From the NCBI RefSeq assembly GCF_014863605.1, contig NZ_CP062252.1, forward strand, positions 1,621,001-1,685,000: DNA of 64,000 bases, in the 5' to 3' direction. This stretch comes from Pseudomonas allokribbensis (lineage in GTDB: Bacteria > Pseudomonadota > Gammaproteobacteria > Pseudomonadales > Pseudomonadaceae). This document shows positions 32,976 to 41,316 of this stretch, one piece after another. Made by a program: the position numbers and the translations under genes. Position 1 is the first letter of the stretch, and each line of letters begins with the position of its first letter. Below the pieces are notes generated by a model. It saw only the letters and a program-made list of their open reading frames with translations, was not told the DNA's origin and made no database searches.

Positions 32976-34487
32976 TCAGGCAGCCTGACGCAGCGCCGCT
33001 TCAGCCGGCGCATGCACGCCATTGCTCCGGGGATCCTTCGGGCCGTAGACCAGCGCCGGTTCCGGGAACAGGCTCAGCAGCATCAGGTACATCACCGAGG
33101 CCAGACCGAGGGTCACCAGCAGGCTGATGTCGATGCCACCGGCCAGTTCACCCAGCGGGCCGACGAACTGCCCCGGCAGGTTGACGAAGCACAGGCCGAC
33201 CGCCGCGCTCGGGATCCACGCGCCCAGGCCGCGCCAGTTCCAGCCGTGGCTGAACCAGTAGCGTCCGCCTTGCTCGCCGCGCGTGAACACTTGCAGATCG
33301 TCCGGGCAGTAGAAGCCGCGACGCACCACCAGGCCGATGATCATGATCACCATCCATGGGGTGGTGCAGGTGATGATCAGCACGGCGAAGGTCGACACGC
33401 TCTGCACCAGGTTTGCCGCGAAGCGCCCGATGAAGATGAAGGCAATCGACAGCACGCCGATCAGCAACGTCGCCTTGACCCGCGACAGCAGGCGAGGGAA
33501 CACGCTGGACATGTCCAGCCCGGTGCCATACAGCGACGTGGTGCCGGTGGACATGCCGCCGATCACCGCAATCAGGCACACCGGCAGGAAGAACCAGCTC
33601 GGCGATACCGCCAGCAGGCCGCCGACGTAGTTGTTGGCCGCGATGTAGTCCGGTGCCTGGATCGCCACGATGGTCGCGGTGGTCAGGCCGAACAGGAACG
33701 GAATGAACGTGGCGATCTGCGAGAAAATCACCGCTGCCATGATCCGCTGACGCGAGGTTTCACGCGGGATATAGCGGGCCCAGTCGCCGAGGAACGCGCC
33801 GAAGGAAATCGGGTTGCTCATCGCCACCAGCGCGGCGCCGATGAAGGCTGCCCAGAAGCCTGGCTGGCCGAGACTGACGGTGCCGGCGTAGTGCGAATCG
33901 AAAGGACCGGCGAAAGCGAAGATGCCCAGCAGGAACAGCAGGCTCGCGCTCCACACCGCCACCTTGTTCACCCACAACAGGAAGCGGAAGCCGTAGATGC
34001 ATACGGTCAGCACCAGAATCGCGAACAGACCGTAGGCCAGGCCCAGAGTCAGGTCGGTTTCCGGCAGGCCGATCAGGCGTTTCGCACCACCAATCAACGC
34101 ATCCCCCGAACTCCACACCGAGAGCGAGAAGAAGGCGATGGCGGTCAGCAACGACAGGAACGAACCGACGATCCGCCCGTGCACGCCGAAGTGCGCACCG
34201 GACGACACAGCATTGTTGGTGCCATTGATCGGGCCGAACAGGCCCATCGGTGCGAGGATCAGCGAGCCGAGCAGCACACCCGAGACAATCGCCCAGACGC
34301 CCGCCTGAAAGGACAGGCCGAACAGCACCGGGAAACTGCCGAGCACGGCGGTGGCAAAGGTATTCGCGCCGCCAAAGATCATGCGGAACAAATCCACGGG
34401 ACCGGCGGTGCGTTCGTTGTCCGGGATCTGTTCGACCCCGTGGGTTTCAATCTGCGTAAGGCTTTGGTCTTTGTTGTTGTTATTCAT
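32976..34487 (-). CDS. NCS1-family permease, PA1419-like
   Basis: A 503-residue inner-membrane protein of the purine-cytosine permease (NCS1) family, with the family start (GANTFATAVLGSFPVLFGLSFQAGVWAIV) and the GPINGTNNAVSSGAHFGVHGR loop. The order NTF2-like, NCS1, SSS downstream of gbuA matches PA1420-PA1418 in PAO1, so it may import 4-guanidinobutyrate or another guanidine compound. Substrate not proven. GGAG precedes the ATG. Confidence 0.88.
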   Translation of the reverse strand: MNNNNKDQSLTQIETHGVEQIPDNERTAGPVDLFRMIFGGANTFATAVLGSFPVLFGLSFQAGVWAIVSGVLLGSLILAPMGLFGPINGTNNAVSSGAHFGVHGRIVGSFLSLLTAIAFFSLSVWSSGDALIGGAKRLIGLPETDLTLGLAYGLFAILVLTVCIYGFRFLLWVNKVAVWSASLLFLLGIFAFAGPFDSHYAGTVSLGQPGFWAAFIGAALVAMSNPISFGAFLGDWARYIPRETSRQRIMAAVIFSQIATFIPFLFGLTTATIVAIQAPDYIAANNYVGGLLAVSPSWFFLPVCLIAVIGGMSTGTTSLYGTGLDMSSVFPRLLSRVKATLLIGVLSIAFIFIGRFAANLVQSVSTFAVLIITCTTPWMVIMIIGLVVRRGFYCPDDLQVFTRGEQGGRYWFSHGWNWRGLGAWIPSAAVGLCFVNLPGQFVGPLGELAGGIDISLLVTLGLASVMYLMLLSLFPEPALVYGPKDPRSNGVHAPAEAALRQAA

Positions 34488-34542
34488 GATCTGCTCCGAT
34501 CATAAAGGCGCGCTCATCGTGCGTGAGCGTCACCTGTCTTGG

Positions 34543-34965
34543 CTAAGGGGATGGCAGCCCTTCCGGCATTGCGGACAAATGTTCGTGGCAGGCCAGCCAA
34601 TGGCCTTGTTGTTCTAGGCTCGACGCTTGTTTCCTGAAAACAATCGTCTCGCGCTCCTGGCTGAAGTGTTGCTCCCCTTGCATGCGCAGCTCGGTGGCCA
34701 CGTCATGGATGAAAATCGCCACGTCACCCTGCAGGCTGACGAAGGCGTTGCTCGAGATGCAGGACAGCACCTCGAAGCCATCCTCGGCGCGCCAGCTGTC
34801 CCACAACGCCTGATAGGCATCGCGCGACAGCAGGGGCTGTTCGAGGGTGTAGAACACGAAGCTCGCATCGGCGCTGAACGCGCCGAAGTAGGCTTCGCGA
34901 TCGTTGCGGGCGAAGGCGGACACCAGATCGGCGGCCGCTTTCAGAACCTGATCGCGTTCGTTCAT
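34543..34965 (-). CDS. NTF2-like (SnoaL-fold) small protein, PA1420-like
   Basis: A 140-residue protein. ATG 34965, with GAGGG upstream, is chosen. The start VLKAAADLVSAFARNDREAYFGAFSADASFVFYT and the later strands match NTF2/SnoaL-like small proteins used as enzymes or ligand-binding modules. It lies 10 bp after gbuA and 55 bp before the permease, so it belongs to the gbu operon. PA1420 holds the same place in PAO1. Role unknown. Confidence 0.8.
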   Translation of the reverse strand: MNERDQVLKAAADLVSAFARNDREAYFGAFSADASFVFYTLEQPLLSRDAYQALWDSWRAEDGFEVLSCISSNAFVSLQGDVAIFIHDVATELRMQGEQHFSQERETIVFRKQASSLEQQGHWLACHEHLSAMPEGLPSP

Positions 34966-34975
34966 AACCCGACCC

Positions 34976-35926
34976 TCAGCGGTGGACGACGCCCGGCAGT
35001 ACGCAGAGCATTTCGTACAGCAGGTTGGCGGCCAGCAGCGAGGTGTTGCCGGTGGTGTCATAAGCGGGCGAGACTTCTACCAGATCGCAACCGATCAGGT
35101 CGAGGCCCTGGCAGCCGCGAACGATTTCAATTGCCTGAATGGTCGTCAGACCACCGATTTCCGGGGTGCCGGTGCCAGGCGCCCAGGCCGGGTCGATGCC
35201 GTCGATGTCGAAGCTCAGGTACACCGGGCCGCCACCGACTTTCTCGCGCACTTCGGCCATCAGCGGTGCCAGCGACTTGTGCCAGCACTCTTCGGCTTGA
35301 ACAACGCGGAAGCCCTGATCGCGACTCCAGTTGAAGTCGTCAGCGGTGTAGCCCTGCGCACGCAGACCAATCTGCACCACACGGTCGCAGTCCAGAAGGC
35401 CTTCTTCGACGGCGCGACGGAAGGTCGTACCGTGGGCGATCTTCTCGCCGAACATGTGATCGTTGACGTCAGCGTGAGCGTCGATGTGCACCAGACCGAC
35501 CTTGCCGTGCTTTTTGTGGATCGCACGCAGGATCGGCAGGGTGATGGTGTGGTCGCCACCCAGGGTCATCGGGATGACGTTGTGCTCGAGGATGTTGTCG
35601 TAGGCTTCTTCGATGATGCGCACGGCGTCGAGCAGGTTGAAGGTGTTGATCGCCACGTCACCGATGTCGGCAACCGACAGCGAGTCGAACGGCGCAGCGC
35701 CGGTGGCCATGTTGTACGGGCGGATCATCACCGATTCGGTGCGGATGTCGCGTGGCCCGAAGCGGGTGCCGGGGCGCAGCGAAGTACCGATGTCCAGCGG
35801 CACGCCAACGAAGGCAGCGTCCAGACCGGCAGCGGTCGGTACATGGGGGAGTCGGAGCATGGTGGCGATGCCGCCGAAGCGCGGCATTTCGTTGCCGCCC
35901 AGTGGTTGGTGAAGAATCTTGTCCAC
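34976..35926 (-). CDS. gbuA: Guanidinobutyrase (ureohydrolase)
   Basis: A 316-residue arginase/agmatinase-family enzyme that hydrolyses 4-guanidinobutyrate to GABA and urea. The two-manganese site is complete: GGDH (123-126), HIDAHADVND (Asp149, His151, Asp153) and SFDIDGIDPAWAPGTGTP near 240. Neighbours (divergent LysR regulator, NTF2-like gene, NCS1 and SSS transporters) repeat the PAO1 gbuA locus, which favours guanidinobutyrase over agmatinase. Substrate specificity cannot be read from sequence alone. Confidence 0.9.
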   Translation of the reverse strand: MDKILHQPLGGNEMPRFGGIATMLRLPHVPTAAGLDAAFVGVPLDIGTSLRPGTRFGPRDIRTESVMIRPYNMATGAAPFDSLSVADIGDVAINTFNLLDAVRIIEEAYDNILEHNVIPMTLGGDHTITLPILRAIHKKHGKVGLVHIDAHADVNDHMFGEKIAHGTTFRRAVEEGLLDCDRVVQIGLRAQGYTADDFNWSRDQGFRVVQAEECWHKSLAPLMAEVREKVGGGPVYLSFDIDGIDPAWAPGTGTPEIGGLTTIQAIEIVRGCQGLDLIGCDLVEVSPAYDTTGNTSLLAANLLYEMLCVLPGVVHR

Positions 35927-36050
35927 GGGTAGGGCCTCATCGTCTTTGTTTTATTTATGTCGGCGCGCCGCATTCGCAAGGTCACGGGCACCGCTGTGGG
36001 GCCGATTCTGCGAAATGTAGTGAGGCGAAAGAATCGCTACGGGCAAATAC

Positions 36051-36074
36051 TTAGTTCAGATTTTTCTAAACTAA
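36051..36074. promoter_or_regulatory. Inverted repeat in gbuA-gbuR gap, candidate GbuR operator
   Basis: Arms TTAGTTCAGA (36051-36060) and TCTAAACTAA (36065-36074) pair at nine of ten positions around a four-base spacer. It lies 58 bp before the gbuR start and 125 bp from gbuA, in the divergent gap, as expected for a LysR-type binding site. Confidence 0.6.
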
Positions 36075-36132
36075 TGGAATGGCTGGAGATAGACTTCTCG
36101 CCCATGCTCGTTGCCCGATCAGTGGAGTCCCC

Positions 36133-37026
36133 ATGGCCAACGCTTTACCCGACCTGAAACTTTTGCGCATCTTCGTCAGCGTCGTGCGCCATCAGGGGTT
36201 TGCCAACGCGCAGCAGGAACTCAACCTGTCGACCTCGGCGATCAGCACCTACATGAGCCAGCTCGAAGCCGCGCTCGGTCTGGTGCTGTGCCATCGCGGG
36301 CGCGGTGGTTTCAGCCTGACCAGCAAAGGCGAGCTGTTCCATCAGGAAACCCTGCGTCTGCTGGCCGAACTCGAAGGTTTCGAGCAATACGCCGCGGCGC
36401 TCAAGGGTGAACTGCGCGGTACGCTCAACCTCGGGGTGATCGACTCCACCGTCAGTGACAAGGCCCTGCCGTTCGCCGAAGCCATCGGCGCCTACAGCCA
36501 GGAACACCCGGCGGTGCATTTGCACCTGTCGGTGATGAGCCCCTACGAATTGCAACTCGGCGTACAGGACAACCGACTCGATCTGGCCATCGGCGCGTTC
36601 TCCACGCGCATGAGCGGTCTGGTGTACATGCCGCTGTACCGCGAACAGCACTGGCTGTATTGCAGTAATCGTCACCCGTTGTTCAACGAGCGGCGGATTC
36701 CCGAGCAGGTCATCACCCAGCAACGCATGGTCGGGCGCGGCTACTGGAGCCAGGCGGAACTGGCGCGTCACGGCTTCAAACACAGCGCCGCGACCGTGGA
36801 AAGTATGGAGGCGCAGCTGATTCTGGTGCTGTCCGGTGCCTACATCGGTTATCTGCCGGAGCACTACGCTCAGGCCTGGGCCGACAAGGGTGATTTGCGG
36901 GTGCTGCTGCCGGCAACCTTCGGTTATCAGGCGCCATTCTCGATGATCATGCGCCGTGGCCGCAGCCGCGAGCCGCTGATCCAGACCTTCCGCGATCTGC
37001 TCAAAGCGCAGCTCAATCAGGCCTAG
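36133..37026 (+). CDS. gbuR: LysR-family regulator of guanidinobutyrase
   Basis: A 297-residue LysR regulator starting at ATG 36133 (TGGAG upstream); longer in-frame starts are unrelated. HTH: FANAQQELNLSTSAISTYMSQLEAALG. It is divergent from gbuA across a dyad at 36051-36074 and matches PA1422/GbuR by position, so it most likely activates gbuA in response to 4-guanidinobutyrate. The DTW-domain gene follows 18 bp downstream and may be cotranscribed. Confidence 0.88.
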   Translation: MANALPDLKLLRIFVSVVRHQGFANAQQELNLSTSAISTYMSQLEAALGLVLCHRGRGGFSLTSKGELFHQETLRLLAELEGFEQYAAALKGELRGTLNLGVIDSTVSDKALPFAEAIGAYSQEHPAVHLHLSVMSPYELQLGVQDNRLDLAIGAFSTRMSGLVYMPLYREQHWLYCSNRHPLFNERRIPEQVITQQRMVGRGYWSQAELARHGFKHSAATVESMEAQLILVLSGAYIGYLPEHYAQAWADKGDLRVLLPATFGYQAPFSMIMRRGRSREPLIQTFRDLLKAQLNQA

Positions 37027-37044
37027 CTTTCAGGAACAAGAAGT

Positions 37045-37638
37045 ATGTCCAGACCTCAATGCCCGCGCTGCTTGCGCCCACAAACCCACTGCCTGTGCCC
37101 GCTGATCCCCAGCCTCGACAGCCGCACTCGGGTGTTGCTGTTGCAGCACCCGAGCGAGGTCAATCACGCGCTCAACACTGCACGGCTGGCAGCGCTCGGT
37201 TTGAACAATGCCGAACTGATCGTCGGCGAAGTGTTCGAGGATCTGCCTGCGCTGCTGAATCGGCCGGGGTATCGGGCGCGGTTGCTGTTTCCGGCGGACG
37301 ATGCGCAGCCGATGCAGGCTTACGCCGCATCGGATGAGCCGCTGTTGCTGGTGGTGCCGGACGGCACGTGGCGCAAGGCACGCAAGATGCTGCACCTGAA
37401 TCCGCTGCTGGCGGCATTGCCTCGCGTGACTTTGGCGGAGGGCGGGGTCTCACGGTATCGGTTGCGCAAGGCACCGGGGCCGGGGGCGTTGTCGACTATC
37501 GAGGCGATCGTTCAGGCGTTGCAGACCCTGGAAGCGCCGGCTTCTTTCGATCCGTTGCTCAAGCCGTTCGAGGCGTTGATCGAGGGGCAGATTGCGGCGA
37601 TGGGGGAGGAGACCTTCCAAAAGAATCACGGATACTGA
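37045..37638 (+). CDS. DTW-domain tRNA-uridine aminocarboxypropyltransferase (TapT-like)
   Basis: A 197-residue enzyme with an N-terminal zinc-type Cys cluster (Cys6, Cys9, Cys16, Cys18) and the DTW motif region PDGTWRKARKML near residue 112. The DTW family includes TapT, which adds a 3-amino-3-carboxypropyl group from SAM to uridine 47 of tRNA (acp3U). It lies 18 bp after gbuR. Confidence 0.88.
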   Translation: MSRPQCPRCLRPQTHCLCPLIPSLDSRTRVLLLQHPSEVNHALNTARLAALGLNNAELIVGEVFEDLPALLNRPGYRARLLFPADDAQPMQAYAASDEPLLLVVPDGTWRKARKMLHLNPLLAALPRVTLAEGGVSRYRLRKAPGPGALSTIEAIVQALQTLEAPASFDPLLKPFEALIEGQIAAMGEETFQKNHGY

Positions 37639-37748
37639 TCGTTCCCACGCTCTGCGTGGGAATGCATACAGTGACGCTCTGCGTCACCGTCGCGAAGGGA
37701 CGCGGAGCGTCCCGGGCGGCATTCCCACGCGGAGCGTGGGAACGATCA
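37636..37748. repeat. Multi-hairpin intergenic repeat (GTTCCCACGC family)
   Basis: Outer arms of 30 bp (37636-37665 and 37719-37748) pair almost perfectly, and each arm is itself a hairpin (TTCCCACGC-...-GCGTGGGAA); the inner part adds hairpins around GACGCTCTGCGTC and GGGACGCGGAGCGTCCC. This repeat is frequent between genes in Pseudomonas. It begins inside the end of the DTW gene and may serve as a transcript end for it and the convergent adaptor gene. Confidence 0.8.
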
Positions 37749-37755
37749 GATGAGG

Positions 37756-39117
37756 CTAGCGTTCGCGCATCGCCTCGGTGCGCGCCTTCAGCACCGGTTT
37801 GAGCAAGTAATCCAGCACGCTTTTCTCCCCGGTAATGATGTCCACCGTGGCAACCATCCCCGGAATGATCAGCAGCGGTTTCACGTCCCCGCCCAAATGG
37901 TTTTTGTCGGTGCGCACCTGGATCAGGTAGAAGCTGTTGCCCTTGTCGTCGGTGATGGTGTCGGCACCGATCAGCTCAAGTTTGGCGCTCAGCCCACCGT
38001 AGATCGTGTAGTCGTAGGCACTGAACTTGACCATGGCTTTCTGGCCCGGATGCAGGAACGCCACGTCCTGCGGACGGACCTTGGCTTCGATCAGCAGGTT
38101 GTCTTCCAGCGGCACGATTTCCACCATGTCGCTGCCCGGCTGCACCACGCCGCCGATGGTGTTGACCTTCAACTGCTTGATCACCCCGTGTACCGGCGAG
38201 GTCACGGTGGTGCGGCTGACGCGGTCGTCGATGGCGATGCTCGACGCCGTGATTTTCGACAGGTCGGTGCGCTTCTGGTTGAGGTCCTTGGCCGCGTCGG
38301 AGCGGAAGGTCTGTTCCGATTCGTCGATCTTGCTCTTGATCTCGTTGATCGCCGATTCGGCCCGGGGAATGGCCAGGGTCGTGGCGTTCAACGAGCCACG
38401 AATTTCCACCGCACTGCGCTTGAGCCGCAGGATCTCCACTGGCGAAACCGCCCCGGTGCCTACCAGTGGCGATGACATGTTCATTTCTTGCTGGAGCAGC
38501 GCCAGGCTGGAACTGTACTGACCCTGCTTGGAGCGAAATTCCGCCAGCTCCTGGGTCTTCTGCCGCAACTGTTCGGTGAGGGTGCGTTGTTCGCTGGCCA
38601 GCCGCCGCTGACGCTGGTCGTACAGCGCACGTTCGTCTTCGGCCACTTGTGGCGCCTTGCTGACGACTTCGTCCGAGAGTTTCATCGGCCGGCCTTCTGA
38701 CTCGGCGGATAGTCGCTCGACCTGGGCCATCAATGCATAGCGATCCGCCTCGCTCTCACCCTTGTTCGACAGAAACCGCGTGTCATCCAGGCGCAGCAGG
38801 GTGTCGCCCTTGTTCACCATTTGCCCTTCACGCACAAAGATCTCGGTGACGATCCCGCCCTCGAGGTTCTGGATCACCTGGACCTTGCTCGACGGAATCG
38901 CCTTGCCTTCGCCCATGGTCACTTCTTCGAGCACCGCGAATTTGGCCCAGACCAGCGCGCTGATCAGCAGTGCCGCCGCCAGCCACACGGTGATGCGCGA
39001 CCAGCGCGGCGAATCCTGCAACGAAGCGCCGGCAGTTTCCGGCATGAATTCGGCTTCGGCGCTTTTGCCGAAACTGTCGAAGTAACCGCGCTGTTTTGAC
39101 GATGAGGAAGCAGACAT
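37756..39117 (-). CDS. Type I secretion membrane-fusion protein (HlyD/LapC family)
   Basis: A 453-residue adaptor of the HlyD family. ATG 39117, with AGGAG upstream, is chosen over the TTG at 39123. One N-terminal transmembrane helix (about residues 42-62, ITVWLAAALLISALVWAKFAV) is followed by a lipoyl-like part (VQVIQNLEGGIVTEIFVREGQMVNKGDTLLRLD), long periplasmic coiled coils (about 120-290) and a beta-barrel end. It bridges the ABC protein and TolC to form the channel that exports the adhesin. It is last in the TolC-ABC-HlyD operon. Confidence 0.92.
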   Translation of the reverse strand: MSASSSSKQRGYFDSFGKSAEAEFMPETAGASLQDSPRWSRITVWLAAALLISALVWAKFAVLEEVTMGEGKAIPSSKVQVIQNLEGGIVTEIFVREGQMVNKGDTLLRLDDTRFLSNKGESEADRYALMAQVERLSAESEGRPMKLSDEVVSKAPQVAEDERALYDQRQRRLASEQRTLTEQLRQKTQELAEFRSKQGQYSSSLALLQQEMNMSSPLVGTGAVSPVEILRLKRSAVEIRGSLNATTLAIPRAESAINEIKSKIDESEQTFRSDAAKDLNQKRTDLSKITASSIAIDDRVSRTTVTSPVHGVIKQLKVNTIGGVVQPGSDMVEIVPLEDNLLIEAKVRPQDVAFLHPGQKAMVKFSAYDYTIYGGLSAKLELIGADTITDDKGNSFYLIQVRTDKNHLGGDVKPLLIIPGMVATVDIITGEKSVLDYLLKPVLKARTEAMRER

Positions 39118-39126
39118 GGGCAACTC

Positions 39127-41286
39127 CTAGACCGCCGCCGAGCCGACCCGGCCCTTGCGCAGTGCATCGATGACCGCTTCTTTCGGACCGTCGGCGACGA
39201 TCCGGCCGTTGTCCAGCACCAGCAACCGGTCCACCAGGCTCAGCATCGAGGTGCGGTGGGTGACCAGCAGCAAGGTTTTGCCCTGCACCCAGCCGTGAAG
39301 CTTCTGGCGCAGGACGTCTTCGCTGCTGTTGTCCATGGCGCTGGTGGGTTCGTCGAGCAGCATGATCGGCGGGTCGAGCAACAGCGCTCGCGCCAGCAGG
39401 ACTGCCTGGCGTTGACCGCCGGAAAGCAATTGCCCGCGCTCGCCGACCGGCCGATCGAAGCCTTGTGGGTGCTGGCGGGCAAGCTCGGTGACGCCGGTCA
39501 GTTCGGCCACTTCGAGCATTCGCGAATCGCTGACGTAGCGGGCGCCGAGCGTGAGGTTGTCGCGCAGGCTGCCGGCCAGCAGTGGCAGATCATGGGCGAC
39601 ATAACCGATCTGCTGGCGCAGGTCGGCGACATCCAGTTGCCGCAGGTCGAGGCCGTCGAGCAGTAATTGGCCTTCTTCCGGTTCGTAGAAACCCATCACC
39701 AGTCGCGCCAGCGTGCTTTTGCCGGAACCGCTGCGACCGATGATGCCGATCCGCTCGCCGGGCTTGACGCTGAAACTGATATTGCTCAGGGCCGGGGCGT
39801 TCTGGCCGTTGTAATGGAAGGTCACTGCATTGGCGTCCAGCGCCCCTTGCAATTGCGTGCGCTCCAGCGGCCGTTGTTTGCCGTCGCGCTCCTGAGGCAA
39901 AGACATCAGGGCGTCGGTACTTTTCATGGTCAGTTGCGCTTGCTGGTAGCGGGTGATCAACCCGGCGATCTGGCCCAGTGGCGCGAGCACGCGGCTGCCG
40001 AGCATGTAACTGGCCACCAGCGCACCGACGCTGAGGTTGCCGGCGATGATGCTGTAAACCCCGGCGACGATGGTCGCCATCCCCGAGAACTGCTGGATGA
40101 ACAGCGTGCCATTGGTGGCCAGCGCCGAGAGGTTGCGTGCGTGGCTGTCGAGGCGGGTGAGGGCGCCGTGGGTGCTTTCCCACTTGTGCTGGCGCTCGCT
40201 TTCGGCGCTGCACGCCTTGAGGGTTTCCAGTCCGCCGAGGGTTTCGATCAGCAATGCCTGACGCTCGGCACCGAGGCTCAGGCTTTTCTGCACGGTGTCG
40301 CGCAGGCGAACCTGAATGATCATCGCGAACACAATCGTGATCGGAAACGCCAGCAGCGGAATCACCACCAGCCAGCCGCCCAGCAGGCCGATCACCACCA
40401 GCATCAGCACCACGAAGGGCAGGTCGATCAGGCTGGTCAGGGTCACGGCGGTGAGAAACTCCCGCAGGCCTTGAAAGTCATGAATGCTCTGGGCGAAACC
40501 GCCGATGGTCGCCGGCCGGGCCTTCATCGCCATGCCGGTGATGCGCTCGAATAAAGTCGCGGAAAGGATCACGTCGGTCTTCTTTCCGGCGGTGTCCAGC
40601 AGGTGCGCGCGCACCACCCGCAGCACCAGTTCGAAACCGGTGCCGATCAGCAGTCCGATGGCCAGCACCCACAGGGTCGACGTGGCCTGGTTCGGCACCA
40701 CGCGGTCGTAGGTTTGCATGACGAACAGCGGCACCATCAGGCCCAGCAGGTTGATCAGGAAACTGGCGAGGATCGCGTCGCTGTACAGCCATTTCGACAG
40801 CTTCAGGGTGTCGCGAAACCACGCTTGCACCCTTGGCACCAACGGTGAACGCAGGTCTTCCAGTTCATGCCGTGGCCGGGCGAACAAGGCCTGGCCGGTG
40901 TAGTGTTCGGTGAGTTCTTCGTGGCTGACCCACTGTTCGCCGCCATCGGCTTCACTGGGCAGAATCAGGGCTTTGCCGTCATCGGCAAAACGCCGCAGCA
41001 CAGCCGTGCGGCCATTGCCCAACAGCAACAGCACCGGCAGGTTGAGCGGGGAAATGTCCTTGAGGTCGCGGCGCAGCAGCCGCGCCTGCAAACCGGCCCG
41101 GGCCGCCGCACGGGGCAGCAGGTCCAGGCTCAGGCGTTGTTTGTCCAGGGGCAGCCCGGCACTCAGGCTGGCGCGACTGACTGTCGCGCCGTGCAGTTTG
41201 CAGAGGATCAACAGACCGTCGAGTAACGGATCATCGAAGCTCAGCCGCGGATCGACCCCGGAAACACCGGGTTCCATGCTGGTCAT
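39127..41286 (-). CDS. Type I secretion ABC permease/ATPase (LapB/HlyB family)
   Basis: A 719-residue protein with an N-terminal C39-like domain (residues 20-140) that lacks the catalytic Cys, as in LapB-type transporters that bind but do not cleave substrate. Six membrane helices follow (about 165-440), then an ATPase with Walker A GRSGSGKST (about 518), signature LSGGQ and Walker B IMLLDEPTSAMD. It powers export of the adhesin encoded divergently. The stop is 9 bp before the adaptor start, so the operon is tight. Confidence 0.92.
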   Translation of the reverse strand: MTSMEPGVSGVDPRLSFDDPLLDGLLILCKLHGATVSRASLSAGLPLDKQRLSLDLLPRAAARAGLQARLLRRDLKDISPLNLPVLLLLGNGRTAVLRRFADDGKALILPSEADGGEQWVSHEELTEHYTGQALFARPRHELEDLRSPLVPRVQAWFRDTLKLSKWLYSDAILASFLINLLGLMVPLFVMQTYDRVVPNQATSTLWVLAIGLLIGTGFELVLRVVRAHLLDTAGKKTDVILSATLFERITGMAMKARPATIGGFAQSIHDFQGLREFLTAVTLTSLIDLPFVVLMLVVIGLLGGWLVVIPLLAFPITIVFAMIIQVRLRDTVQKSLSLGAERQALLIETLGGLETLKACSAESERQHKWESTHGALTRLDSHARNLSALATNGTLFIQQFSGMATIVAGVYSIIAGNLSVGALVASYMLGSRVLAPLGQIAGLITRYQQAQLTMKSTDALMSLPQERDGKQRPLERTQLQGALDANAVTFHYNGQNAPALSNISFSVKPGERIGIIGRSGSGKSTLARLVMGFYEPEEGQLLLDGLDLRQLDVADLRQQIGYVAHDLPLLAGSLRDNLTLGARYVSDSRMLEVAELTGVTELARQHPQGFDRPVGERGQLLSGGQRQAVLLARALLLDPPIMLLDEPTSAMDNSSEDVLRQKLHGWVQGKTLLLVTHRTSMLSLVDRLLVLDNGRIVADGPKEAVIDALRKGRVGSAAV

Positions 41287-41316
41287 ATTGATCGCTCCCT
41301 GGCTACATCATCGGGA

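Noticed and set aside
32868..34505. A 545-codon frame on the plus strand over the NCS1 permease
   Set aside because: Composition is Gln/Arg/His-rich shadow; the minus strand encodes a clear permease.
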